Assembly: GCA_945948535.1 (NCBI GenBank)
Contig: CAMFBN010000024.1
Span: forward strand, 1-34,366
Origin: an uncultured Clostridia bacterium
GTDB lineage: Bacteria > Bacillota > Clostridia > Oscillospirales > Oscillospiraceae
Reading direction: 5' to 3'
DNA length: 34,366 nt
The position numbers were made by a program, and so were the translations under genes. Below, one piece after another: positions 26,469-34,157 of the stretch. The notes below the pieces were generated by a model. That model was not told where the DNA came from. It worked only from the letters and a program-made list of their open reading frames with translations, and did no database searches. The first letter of the stretch is position 1, and the number at the start of each line of letters is the position of its first letter.

Positions 26469-26602
26469 TACTGTTTCTCAATAAAATTGTACAATTCAAT
26501 TGAGAAGACACCGCCTAACGGCGTTGTCGTATCTATGATTTTCGGAATGGAAAATCATAGATACCCGTCTCATTATGATCTTTTTAATTGAATATCAGTA
26601 TA
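26467..26602. repeat. Multi-hairpin element with short terminal inverted repeats
   Basis: The ends read ATACTG and CAGTAT, with AATTCAATT and AATTGAAT as a second inner pair. Inside are the stem TTCTCAAT/ATTGAGAA, an imperfect stem ACACCGCC/GGCGTTGT, and a perfect 15-base stem (26529-26543 with 26550-26564, loop GGAATG). The left end overlaps the glycosyltransferase stop codon. It may be a miniature mobile element or a structured RNA. The T-run at 26581-26585 is too far from the stem for a standard terminator. Confidence 0.6.
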
Positions 26603-26656
26603 AAACGGGGATTTCCATGAGGGAAGTCGCCACATTTATATCAAGGAGGGCAGAGA

Positions 26657-27370
26657 ATGTACATTTATCCTGCCATCGACCTGTACGGCGGCAAGGCCGT
26701 GCGGCTTTTTAAGGGAGATTACGCCCGGATGACGGTGTACAGCGATGACCCGGTGTCCGTTGCGAAGGATTTTGCCGCCGCCGGGGCCAGACGCATCCAT
26801 CTGGTGGATTTGGAGGGAGCCAAAATCGGACGGCCCGCCAACCTTGACACCATTGCGAAAATCGTCGAAACCACGGGACTGTTTGCCGAGGTTGGCGGCG
26901 GCATCCGGGGCATGGAGACGGTGGAAAGCTATTTTGAAATCGGCGTCAGCCGGGTCATCTTAGGCACCGCCGCCGTGAAGGACCCGGATTTTCTGAAAGC
27001 GGCACTGACAAAATACGGCGAAAAAATCGCCGTGGGCGTGGATTTGAAGGACGGCTTCGTTGCAATCAAGGGCTGGACGGAGACTTCTGGGCTGAAAGCG
27101 GAGGAATTCTTCGAAAAAATGCAGAATCTGGGGGTTGAAACCATCATCTGTACCGACATCTCCCGGGACGGAGCTATGAAGGGCGCCAACCGGGAGCTGT
27201 ACCGGGATTTATCGGCTAAATTCGACATCGATCTCATTGCCTCCGGCGGCGTATCCAGCATGGAGGACGTAACGGCCCTGGCGGCAATGAAGCTTCACGG
27301 GGCCATCATCGGCAAGGCCTACTACATCGGCGCGGTGGACTTAAAAGAAGCGGTGGAGGCGGCAAAATGA
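26657..27370 (+). CDS. hisA: ProFAR isomerase (phosphoribosylformimino isomerase)
   Basis: TIM-barrel isomerase of the fourth histidine step, 237 residues. The N-terminal catalytic Asp is in YPAIDLYGGKAVRL. The second acid is in the C-terminal half-barrel, TDISRDGAMKG. The phosphate sites EVGGGIRG and IASGGVSS are visible. AGGAGGG lies about 7 bases before the ATG. The gap from the glycosyltransferase stop is 188 bases, filled by the hairpin element, so polarity or a new start of transcription is possible here. Confidence 0.97.
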   Translation: MYIYPAIDLYGGKAVRLFKGDYARMTVYSDDPVSVAKDFAAAGARRIHLVDLEGAKIGRPANLDTIAKIVETTGLFAEVGGGIRGMETVESYFEIGVSRVILGTAAVKDPDFLKAALTKYGEKIAVGVDLKDGFVAIKGWTETSGLKAEEFFEKMQNLGVETIICTDISRDGAMKGANRELYRDLSAKFDIDLIASGGVSSMEDVTALAAMKLHGAIIGKAYYIGAVDLKEAVEAAK

Positions 27371-28125
27371 TCACAAAACGAATTATCCCCTGTCTGGACG
27401 TGCGAAACGGACGGGTGGTCAAGGGTACCAATTTTCAGGGCTTGCAGGACGTGTCCTCCCCGGTGGAATTGGGGAAATACTACAGCGACAACGGCGCGGA
27501 CGAGCTGGTGTTCTACGACATCACGGCTTCCGCAGAAGGGCGGAAGCTGTTTACCGACATACTCACCGAGGTGGCTTCCACCATCTTTATTCCCCTGACC
27601 GTAGGCGGCGGCATCAACACGCTGGAGGATTTTGCCCGGGTGCTCAAATGCGGCGCGGACAAGGTCAGCGTCAACTCCGGCGCCATTCGCAACCCAGCGT
27701 TGGTTCACGACGCCGCAAGGCTCTACGGCGACCAGTGCGTGGTGCTGTCCGCCGACGTGAAACGGGTGGACGGGCAGTTCCGGGTCTTCGCCAAGGGCGG
27801 TCGGGAGGACACCGGCATGGAGGCGATTTCGTGGATCAAACGGTGTGTGGATAACGGCGCGGGGGAAGTGGTGCTCAACTCCATCGACACCGACGGCGTC
27901 AAGGGCGGCTTTGACCTGGAGATGCTGGAAGCCGTTTCCAATGCGGTGGACGTGCCGGTGATTGCCTCCGGCGGCGCAGGCTGCGCCGGGGATTTTGTCA
28001 CGTTATTTCAGCGCCTTCCCAAGGTGGACGCGGGGCTGGCAGCCTCCATTTTCCATTTCGGGCAGGTGAAAATCCCGGAATTAAAGCAGCTTTTGAAAGA
28101 AAACAATATTCCTGTGAGGTTATAA
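27367..28125 (+). CDS. hisF: Imidazole glycerol phosphate synthase, cyclase subunit
   Basis: TIM-barrel cyclase partner of HisH that yields IGP and AICAR. The 252 residues include the catalytic Asp in [15 protein letters not shown] and the second Asp in [25 protein letters not shown] and [12 protein letters not shown] are its phosphate sites. The start overlaps the hisA stop by 4 bases (ATGA). Confidence 0.98.
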   Translation: MITKRIIPCLDVRNGRVVKGTNFQGLQDVSSPVELGKYYSDNGADELVFYDITASAEGRKLFTDILTEVASTIFIPLTVGGGINTLEDFARVLKCGADKVSVNSGAIRNPALVHDAARLYGDQCVVLSADVKRVDGQFRVFAKGGREDTGMEAISWIKRCVDNGAGEVVLNSIDTDGVKGGFDLEMLEAVSNAVDVPVIASGGAGCAGDFVTLFQRLPKVDAGLAASIFHFGQVKIPELKQLLKENNIPVRL

Positions 28126-28127
28126 AA

Positions 28128-28772
28128 ATGAATCTGGACGAACTGAAATTTGACGAAAAAGGGCTGATCCCCGCCATTGTGGTGGACGACGAGACGGGCA
28201 AGGTGCTGACCCTGGCCTATATGAACCGGGAGAGCCTTGCCATCTCCATGGAAAAAAAGCTGACCTGCTTCTGGAGCCGCTCCCGGCAGGAACTGTGGCT
28301 CAAGGGCGAGACCAGCGGCAACTATCAGCACATCGTATCCATCACCGCCGACTGCGATGGGGATGCCTTGGAGGTGCGGGTGAAGAAGGACGGCCCCGCC
28401 TGCCACACCGGCGCGGAATCCTGTTTCCACAACCCTGTTCTGGGCGAAAAGGTGGAGAAATTCCGGTTGGAAGGGCTGTACCAGCTGCTCCAGAGCCGGA
28501 AAAAGGAGCTTCCCGAAGGCTCCTACACTACCTACCTCTTTCAGAAGGGGCTGGACAAAATTCTCAAGAAGGTGGGCGAGGAGAGCACCGAGGTCATCAT
28601 CGCGGGCAAGGCCGAGGACAAGGCGGAGACGATCTATGAGATTGCCGACCTTGCTTACCATGTGCTGGTGCTGATGGTGCAGATGGGGATTTCAGTGGAG
28701 GATATCCGAAAGGAACTTGCCAGCCGGCACATCATCGACCATAAGGTCAAGCAGGAGAAAATGACGAAATAA
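28128..28772 (+). CDS. hisIE: Bifunctional PR-AMP cyclohydrolase / PR-ATP pyrophosphatase
   Basis: A fusion of HisI (about residues 1-115) and HisE (about 120-214) that carries out steps two and three. HisI features are [32 protein letters not shown], the metal-binding DCDGDALEV and CHTGAESCF. HisE features are [20 protein letters not shown] and the acidic [11 protein letters not shown] helix. The order is the usual one. It is the last gene of the operon and ends at a hairpin shared with the convergent MATE gene. Confidence 0.97.
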   Translation: MNLDELKFDEKGLIPAIVVDDETGKVLTLAYMNRESLAISMEKKLTCFWSRSRQELWLKGETSGNYQHIVSITADCDGDALEVRVKKDGPACHTGAESCFHNPVLGEKVEKFRLEGLYQLLQSRKKELPEGSYTTYLFQKGLDKILKKVGEESTEVIIAGKAEDKAETIYEIADLAYHVLVLMVQMGISVEDIRKELASRHIIDHKVKQEKMTK

Positions 28773-28775
28773 AAG

Positions 28776-28812
28776 AATCCTGCCGCGTCATGCGGCAGGA
28801 TTTGTTTCTTTC
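28776..28812. terminator. Shared bidirectional terminator of hisIE and the MATE gene
   Basis: An 11-base perfect stem AATCCTGCCGC / GCGGCAGGATT with a 5-base loop. T-rich sequence follows in both directions (TGTTTCTTT on plus, CTTTTATTT on minus). The MATE stop codon (28788-28790) lies in the loop. Confidence 0.85.
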
Positions 28813-30146
28813 GGGAACTTTCTTGCCACCAAAGCAAAGGACACCATCTGGAACAGGAAAGTGATGAACCACGACACCGTGTAGGAAAAGAACAGGCACT
28901 GGGGCGTGTGATATGTCTGAAAAATGGTGTATATCCAGAAAATCCGCAGGCCGCAGATGCCCAGAATGGAGATCACCATGGGCACCACGGAAGCGCCCAG
29001 CCCCCGCAGCGCGCCGGTGGACACGTCCATCAGGCCGCACAGGAAGTAGGGCAGGCAGATGTAGCCCAGCCGCAGGATACCGTATTCAATGGCCTGAGGG
29101 GAATCCGTGATGTAAATGGAGAGGAGCTGGCGACCAAAAGCCCAGGCGGCAAAGCCCAGGGTCAGGCCCACCACCGTGACGCAGCCGAGGCAAATCCACA
29201 GGGTCTGATACACCCGGCGGTATTTCCGGGCCCCCGCATTCTGCCCGACGAAATTCACTGCCGCCTGAGAGAAGGCGTTGATGGACACATAGACGAAGCC
29301 TTCAATGTTGGAGGAGGCGGCGCTGCCGGACATGAACACGTCGCCGAAGGAGTTGACAGAGGACTGAATCAGCACGTTGGAGATGGAGAACAGGGCACTT
29401 TGGATGCCCGCGGGCACGCCAATGCGCAGCATCTTGGTCAGCTGGTCCTTGTGAAAACGCATTTTATTCCAGTACAGGCGGCAGGCGTCGGTGCGCTTCA
29501 TCAGCGCCCGGGTGACGAGTACCGCGGAAATGCCCTGGGAGAGGGTGGTAGCCAGCGCTACGCCCGCTACGTTCATGTGCAGTACGGTGACGAAGAAAAT
29601 GTTCAATATCACGTTCACCACACCGGCGACCGTCAGATAGAGCAGGGGGCTTTTGGTGTCCCCGGCGGCTCGGAGAATGGCGGCGCAGAAATTATAGACC
29701 ATGCTGAAGGTGATGCCCCCAAAGTAAATCTGCATATAGATGGCGGACAGGGGCAGCACATTGTCCGGGGTGCCCATCATGCGAAGGAAGGTTCCGGAGA
29801 AGGCAACGCCGATGATGGTGAGGAAAAGACCGCTGGCAATGGCGGTGGGCAGGGCGGTGTGCACCGTATTGTGCACCACGGTGTCCTCCCGACTGCCGAG
29901 ACCGTGGGCAACGCAGACGCCCGCACCGATGGACAGACCAATGAAAAAATTCACCATCAGGTTGGTGATGGCGCCGGTGGAGCCGACAGCGGCTACACTG
30001 ACACTGCCGCAGAAGTGGCCCACGACTACCAGATCGGCGGCGTTGAACAGCAGCTGAAGCAGACTGGTCAGGATGATGGGAACGGTAAAACGGACGATGC
30101 TGGGAAACAATGGGCCTTCCAGCATGCTCTGGTTGGGACGGGCCAA
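28788..30146 (-). CDS. MATE-family efflux transporter
   Basis: A 452-residue inner-membrane exporter of the MATE/MOP superfamily, with about 12 hydrophobic segments in two six-helix halves. N-terminal MLEGPLFPSIVRFTVPIILT and AADLVVVGHFCGSVSVAAVG are family-typical. The second half repeats the fold near RIGVPAGIQSALFSISNV. Known relatives use Na+ or H+ to export drugs; the substrate cannot be read here. The start codon is TTG, supported by GGAGGTG five bases upstream. The first ATG is 21 bases further in and has no such site. The stop lies within the shared terminator loop. Confidence 0.93.
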   Translation of the reverse strand: MARPNQSMLEGPLFPSIVRFTVPIILTSLLQLLFNAADLVVVGHFCGSVSVAAVGSTGAITNLMVNFFIGLSIGAGVCVAHGLGSREDTVVHNTVHTALPTAIASGLFLTIIGVAFSGTFLRMMGTPDNVLPLSAIYMQIYFGGITFSMVYNFCAAILRAAGDTKSPLLYLTVAGVVNVILNIFFVTVLHMNVAGVALATTLSQGISAVLVTRALMKRTDACRLYWNKMRFHKDQLTKMLRIGVPAGIQSALFSISNVLIQSSVNSFGDVFMSGSAASSNIEGFVYVSINAFSQAAVNFVGQNAGARKYRRVYQTLWICLGCVTVVGLTLGFAAWAFGRQLLSIYITDSPQAIEYGILRLGYICLPYFLCGLMDVSTGALRGLGASVVPMVISILGICGLRIFWIYTIFQTYHTPQCLFFSYTVSWFITFLFQMVSFALVARKFPKETNPAA

Positions 30147-30171
30147 GGAAACACCTCCATAGGGCAGGGTA

Positions 30172-30203
30172 AAAGGTGAAGAGTGGAGAGTGAAGATGAA
30201 AAT
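30172..30203. repeat. Lone heptad-arm fragment in the MATE leader
   Basis: GTGAAGA, GTGGAGA, GTGAAGA in tandem match the complement of the 493-630 element's right arm. There is no core and no opposing arm. This could be a remnant or a chance match. Confidence 0.4.
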
Positions 30204-30221
30204 GGAATGGGAGACGGCTCT

Positions 30222-30249
30222 ATTATAGTCGTTTTATGGAAAACCGCAA
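30222..30249 (-). promoter_or_regulatory. Probable sigma-A promoter of the MATE gene
   Basis: On the minus strand TTGCGG, a 16-base spacer and TATAAT. The -10 box is perfect and the -35 box moderate. Confidence 0.65.
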
Positions 30250-30287
30250 GAGGTAAAAGAGATTCCCTTCGACAACTGAATGGGAAG

Positions 30288-30366
30288 GAGACCGAGCGCT
30301 ACCCAATGGTGTAACGATGACAGATCAGGTTTGTAACGCATTGTCTGCGGCGACTCGCCGCAAAAA
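30288..30366 (-). repeat. Post-terminator conserved module, copy 2
   Basis: On the minus strand it starts with the U-tract of the cstA terminator, then TTTTTGCGGCGAGTCGCCG, GACAATGCGT, a 23-base spacer and ACACCATTGGGTA followed by GCTCGGT. It has the same blocks and order as 5186-5290, with a shorter spacer. Confidence 0.75.
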
Positions 30367-30390
30367 CACCGGATGCGGTTGCATCCGGTG
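30362..30390 (-). terminator. Intrinsic terminator of cstA
   Basis: Perfect 10-base stem CACCGGATGC / GCATCCGGTG with a 4-base loop, then TTTTT on the minus strand, 17 bases after the stop. Confidence 0.92.
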
Positions 30391-30406
30391 CCTGTGGCTT
30401 GAAGGA

Positions 30407-32131
30407 TTACGCGGCGACCTTGTGGGCCTTCCACTGCTTGTAGATGGTCATAATGCCCTCGATGGCGAGAACAACTGCCAGCACAATCAGCAGCACGCCC
30501 AGCACGACCTGCGCGTAGGGGCCCCAGTCGGCGCCGCCCTTGGCGATGACGCCCAGCTGGGTCTTGGTGTTGATGAACAGGGAGGCGATGGTGACGCACA
30601 GCATGAAAGCCATGGGCAGCAGGAACATCTTGTTGTCCTTGCCGATGTTGCTCAGCCAGGTCGCCACAGCCAGCAGACCCAGAGCGGCCAGCAGCTGGTT
30701 GGCGGAGCCGAACAGCGCCCAGATCTTGCCGTAGCCGTTCATGCCCAGCAGGATGCCCAGCACCACGGTGATGATGGTGGCAAAGTAGGGGTTGGCCAGA
30801 ACCTTTTTGTAGCCAGTGACGTTGTCAGGGGTCTCACCCTTGGTGCCGTCCAGCCAGAACTCCTGGAACATGAACCGGGCCAGACGGGTGGCTGTGTCCA
30901 GAGAGGTCAGGCAGAAGGCGGAGTAGGTCAGAACCAGCAGGGTGTACAGAATCTCGTACACGGCGCCGCGGCTGGGATCGATCATACCGGCGATGCCGCC
31001 GCCGAAGATGGCGGTGGCGCCCTTCAGCGCGCTGTCGGGGTTGGCGGCGTTCCAGCTATAGGCGTAGGCAACGGCGCACAGGGTCAGAACAGCCAGCACG
31101 CACTCCAGCAGCATACCGCCGTAAGCGATGGGCTTCGCGTCGGTTTCCTTATCCAGCTGCTTGGAGGTGGTGCCGGAGGACACCAGAGAGTGGAAGCCGG
31201 AGATGGCGCCGCAGGCGATGGTGGTGAACAGCACGGGGAATACGGGGGTGGTGGACTCAGCGCTCTGGAACACGGGCATGCTGCTCATGGAAGGATGGCC
31301 CACGACGACGGCGACCACAGCCAGGGCCAGCATGGCGTACAGCAGGAAGGAGGACAGATAGTCACGGGGCTGCAGCAGAATCCACACGGGAGCCACGGAA
31401 GCCACGGCGATGTAAATGCCCACAATCCACATCCAGGCCTTGCTGGACAGGTAAATGGGATGGAAGTTCATGCCGATGGCGATGATGCCGACGATGGCGA
31501 CAACGCCGATGATGGAAGCCATGCCCATGGGGACGTTCCGGCGGTACACGGCAAAGCCGAAGATGATGGCGATGACGATGAACAGCAGGGAAACCATGGC
31601 GACCCGGGCGTTGGAGGTGGAGGCGGCCACGTCCAGCACGCCCTCATTGAAGGTGGCACCGAAGGTGCTGGCGACGATGGAGGCGAAGGCGGCCACAACC
31701 AGGATCAGGGTCAGATAGGAGAAGATCAGGAACAGGCGCTTGGCACGCTTGCTCATGTTGGCGGAGATGATCTCGCCGATGGACTTGCCGCCGTGACGGA
31801 TGGAGGCAAACAGGGCGCCGAAATCATGGACGCCGCCGAAGAAGATACCGCCGAGGACAATCCACAGTGCGCAGGCGCCCCAGCCGAAGCCGGCGGCAGC
31901 GGCACTGATGGGGCCGGTAATGGGGCCGGCACCGGCGATGGAGGAGAAATGGTGGCCCATCAGCACAGGAGCCTTGGCGGGCACATAGTCAATGCCGTCC
32001 TCCATGGTGTGGGCAGGGGTGGGCTGGTCGTTCTCACCGACGCCCCACTTCTTGCACAGGTAGCGACCGTAGAAGACGTAGCCTGCCAGCAGTGCGGCGC
32101 AGCAGATGATCAGAAGCAACAGACCGTTCAT
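30407..32131 (-). CDS. cstA: CstA-family (carbon starvation) membrane transporter
   Basis: A 574-residue polytopic membrane protein with about 15-16 hydrophobic segments. The N-terminal GHHFSSIAGAGPITGPI is the diagnostic CstA motif, followed by GGVHDFGALFASIRHGGKSIGE. E. coli homologues CstA and BtsT take up peptides and pyruvate respectively, so pyruvate or a related small substrate is a reasonable guess. Its ATG is one base after the stop of the unrecognised upstream gene. No YjiX/DUF466 partner or LytS/LytR-type two-component system is visible in the window. A strong terminator follows. Confidence 0.95.
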   Translation of the reverse strand: MNGLLLLIICCAALLAGYVFYGRYLCKKWGVGENDQPTPAHTMEDGIDYVPAKAPVLMGHHFSSIAGAGPITGPISAAAAGFGWGACALWIVLGGIFFGGVHDFGALFASIRHGGKSIGEIISANMSKRAKRLFLIFSYLTLILVVAAFASIVASTFGATFNEGVLDVAASTSNARVAMVSLLFIVIAIIFGFAVYRRNVPMGMASIIGVVAIVGIIAIGMNFHPIYLSSKAWMWIVGIYIAVASVAPVWILLQPRDYLSSFLLYAMLALAVVAVVVGHPSMSSMPVFQSAESTTPVFPVLFTTIACGAISGFHSLVSSGTTSKQLDKETDAKPIAYGGMLLECVLAVLTLCAVAYAYSWNAANPDSALKGATAIFGGGIAGMIDPSRGAVYEILYTLLVLTYSAFCLTSLDTATRLARFMFQEFWLDGTKGETPDNVTGYKKVLANPYFATIITVVLGILLGMNGYGKIWALFGSANQLLAALGLLAVATWLSNIGKDNKMFLLPMAFMLCVTIASLFINTKTQLGVIAKGGADWGPYAQVVLGVLLIVLAVVLAIEGIMTIYKQWKAHKVAA

Positions 32132-32132
32132 G

Positions 32133-32663
32133 TTATTTGTTTACTCCCTTCTTTGTTTCTCTGAAGTTGCTCTCCAGATTCTTCCGGGCTTCCTTTCCGG
32201 CTGGGTTGGAAAAGAAGCAATTGGTGGATGTTTCCATAGCTGCCAGCTGATACTCCGTCCAGCCGTGGAGACTCAGCATGTAGTTTTTCCGGAAGTGCGT
32301 GCGCTTGACAAGCTTCTTGGCCTCCGGATCAATGGTATTTGCCAGTACAACAAGTCCCACATTGGAAAACATATGCTCCTTGTGCGGATGCACCAGCGCC
32401 AGCCCCGCCGCTTTTGTGCGGTCAATGTGATTTTGCAGGTCATCGGCGCTCAGATGGTCGGTCAGCAGGAAGTAGAGGTACTCGTGCTGCTCCACCGCCG
32501 ACAGGACGTGCTGTTTGGAAATCAGGTAATTCTCATCCCGAAGATAATAGGTAGCCATGGCGGGATATACCGTGTCCTCCACGCACACGTTACGGTCAAT
32601 ATCATAGACATGAGAATAGGCGTCCAGCAGCTTATCCAGCAGCTGGTCCAGATTTGCTTCCAT
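32133..32663 (-). CDS. Unrecognised 176-residue protein coupled to cstA
   Basis: I do not recognise this protein. It has no signal peptide and no membrane segment. It opens with an acidic leucine-rich helix (MEANLDQLLDKLLDAYSHVY) and has a central His-rich HPHKEH and a basic C-terminus (FRETKKGVNK). The start at 32663 is preferred because AAAGGA lies about 6 bases before the ATG; the longer open frame upstream runs through the promoter. The stop is one base before the cstA ATG, so the two are translationally coupled. A cytoplasmic accessory or regulatory partner of CstA is the natural guess. It does not look like the E. coli YjiX partner. Confidence 0.85.
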   Translation of the reverse strand: MEANLDQLLDKLLDAYSHVYDIDRNVCVEDTVYPAMATYYLRDENYLISKQHVLSAVEQHEYLYFLLTDHLSADDLQNHIDRTKAAGLALVHPHKEHMFSNVGLVVLANTIDPEAKKLVKRTHFRKNYMLSLHGWTEYQLAAMETSTNCFFSNPAGKEARKNLESNFRETKKGVNK

Positions 32664-32718
32664 AGGCGGTCCTTTCTGTTTTCCTGTCGAATTATAGTAC
32701 GGGCGAGATAACGGCCTC

Positions 32719-32747
32719 ATTATACATCCGGGTTGTCCGTTTGTGAA
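32719..32747 (-). promoter_or_regulatory. Sigma-A promoter of the 176-residue protein/cstA transcript
   Basis: On the minus strand TTCACA, a 17-base spacer and TATAAT. The inverted repeat ACAAAT/ATTTGT (32750-32755 with 32772-32777) lies directly upstream of the -35 box and could be an activator or repressor site. Confidence 0.75.
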
Positions 32748-32749
32748 GT

Positions 32750-32777
32750 ACAAATGTCTCTGAATCGAAATATTTGT
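32750..32777. promoter_or_regulatory. Possible operator upstream of the cstA promoter
   Basis: ACAAAT and ATTTGT, 16 bases apart, abut the -35 box on the upstream side. A second inverted pair, CATATT/AATATG, lies at about 32811-32826. Neither matches a motif I can name. Confidence 0.35.
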
Positions 32778-32840
32778 AGTATGTGACAAAAATATCATTC
32801 ATAAAATGTTCATATTATGCAATATGCGAAAAACGCATGA

Positions 32841-32872
32841 AAAACGGGAAGCACGAAGATACGTGCTTCCCG
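32841..32872 (-). terminator. Intrinsic terminator after the 2-hydroxyacid oxidising gene
   Basis: An 11-base perfect stem CGGGAAGCACG / CGTGCTTCCCG with a 6-base loop, then TTTT on the minus strand. It lies about 100 bases after the stop. I see no further gene in the sequence between them. Confidence 0.88.
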
Positions 32873-32971
32873 AATGATGGAAAGGAATGCCGTCCCGAAG
32901 CAGGGAAGTCAGCCGAAGAAACCGCGCGGATGGTGCACCCGGCGGAGGCAGCCGACGGAAAAGGAGAGGAG

Positions 32972-33994
32972 CTACTTCACGAAAACCATATCCCGGGTGA
33001 TGTCCGCGAGCGTCTTGGCGCCGCACATGGACATTGTGTCCGACAGCTCGCCGCCGATCTTCTCGATGTACAGCTTCACACCTTCCTCCGCGCCGCCGTA
33101 GACCGCGGTGGCGAAGGGCCGGGCGATGATCACCGCGTCCGCGCCGAGGGCCAGGGCCTTGAACACGTCCACGCCGCTGCGGATGCCGCCGTCCACCAGA
33201 ACCTTCACGCCGCTGCCCTTGAGAGCATCTACGATGTCCGGCAGAACCTCAGCGGTGGCGGGACACTGGTCGAGAACCCGGCCGCCGTGGTTGCTGACCA
33301 CGATGGCGGCAGCGCCGGCCTCCCTGGCCTTCAGAGCGCCTCTGACGGTCATGACGCCCTTGATGATGAAAGGCTTACCTGCCATTTTGGCAATTTCGGA
33401 CAGCTGCTGTACGGTCTTGCTGCCGGCGGGGGGATTCATGCCCTTCAGGAAGGGCAGGCCGGCGGCGTCGATATCCATGGCCACGGCGAAGCTGCCGGAA
33501 GCCTTGACCTGCTCCATCTTCCGGGCGATGGTCTCCTGATTCCAGGGCTTCACGGTGGGCACGCCCATACCGTTCTCAGCGGCGATGGCTTCACAGGCTA
33601 CCTTCATAACGTTGGCATCCAGACCGTCGCCGGTGAAGGCGGCAATGCCGTTTTCGGCGCAGGCCTTGACGAGAATGTTGTTGTAGGCCATGTCGTCATA
33701 TTTGTCGGAATAGTGCATGGTCACCGCGCCCACAGGGCCGGCGAAGAAAGGAAAGCGGAAGGACTTCCCGAAAAGCTCGAGAGAGGTGTCTGGGGTGCCG
33801 CCCTCACTGATGGTGTCCATGTTGACGCGGATCTCCTGCCACTTGTCGTAGTTGCGGATGGCGGTGTCGCCCACGCCCTTGGCACCGGGACCGGGGACGT
33901 GGTTACCGCAGGCTCTGCCGTTGCACACGGGGCAGGCCTTGCAGTTCTTGCTCAGAGTTTCCCGGGCGCTGCTGAGAACTTCCTGATAGGTCAT
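32972..33994 (-). CDS. FMN-dependent 2-hydroxyacid oxidising protein with a Cys cluster
   Basis: A 340-residue TIM-barrel flavoprotein of the lactate/glycolate oxidase superfamily. FMN and active-site features are K212, H236 and R239 in SNHGGR (235-239, the family's base and substrate Arg) and DGGIRSG at 268-274. The N-terminus adds C18, C21, C24 and C29 (CX2CX2CX4C), absent from classical members and possibly a metal or Fe-S site. The substrate cannot be read. In a probable anaerobe it more likely passes electrons to a carrier than to oxygen. AGGAGG lies 8 bases before the ATG. It is a single-gene unit with its own promoter and terminator. Confidence 0.92.
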   Translation of the reverse strand: MTYQEVLSSARETLSKNCKACPVCNGRACGNHVPGPGAKGVGDTAIRNYDKWQEIRVNMDTISEGGTPDTSLELFGKSFRFPFFAGPVGAVTMHYSDKYDDMAYNNILVKACAENGIAAFTGDGLDANVMKVACEAIAAENGMGVPTVKPWNQETIARKMEQVKASGSFAVAMDIDAAGLPFLKGMNPPAGSKTVQQLSEIAKMAGKPFIIKGVMTVRGALKAREAGAAAIVVSNHGGRVLDQCPATAEVLPDIVDALKGSGVKVLVDGGIRSGVDVFKALALGADAVIIARPFATAVYGGAEEGVKLYIEKIGGELSDTMSMCGAKTLADITRDMVFVK

Positions 33995-34023
33995 TGGTGT
34001 TTCCTCCTGTATCGGTAATTCTG

Positions 34024-34048
34024 CCTGTAGGGCAAGCTGCCCTGCAGG
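34024..34048. promoter_or_regulatory. Hairpin in the leader of the 2-hydroxyacid oxidising gene
   Basis: CCTGTAGGGCA and TGCCCTGCAGG form an 11-base imperfect stem with a 3-base loop, between the promoter and ribosome site. It could affect RNA stability, or it could be a degenerate REP-like repeat. Confidence 0.4.
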
Positions 34049-34065
34049 GGTTTGATTTCATTCCC

Positions 34066-34094
34066 ATCATACCACGCTTTTCTTCTGTTGTCAC
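34066..34094 (-). promoter_or_regulatory. Sigma-A promoter of the 2-hydroxyacid oxidising gene
   Basis: On the minus strand GTGACA, a 17-base spacer and TATGAT. Confidence 0.7.
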
Positions 34095-34104
34095 CCCCAA
34101 ATGG

Positions 34105-34146
34105 AAAAATCCGGCGGATTCCGCAAAAAGAAAGGAATCCGCCGGA
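34105..34146 (-). terminator. Intrinsic terminator of the sugar ABC permease gene
   Basis: A 13-base perfect stem TCCGGCGGATTCC / GGAATCCGCCGGA with an 11-base loop, followed by TTTTT on the minus strand, 11 bases after the permease stop. Confidence 0.92.
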
Positions 34147-34157
34147 ATTCATTGGAC

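Noticed and set aside
26529..26585. Hairpin plus T-run as a terminator after the glycosyltransferase gene
   Set aside because: The T-run begins 17 bases after the stem, too far for an intrinsic terminator; it would also cut off hisA, hisF and hisIE.
30317..32164. A 615-codon plus-strand open frame opposite cstA
   Set aside because: Gly/His/Gln-rich shadow of a transporter gene whose real frame has clear CstA motifs and membrane segments.
32873..32971. A small gene between the 2-hydroxyacid oxidising gene and its terminator
   Set aside because: No frame with a ribosome site or conserved sequence; it appears to be 3' untranslated sequence.
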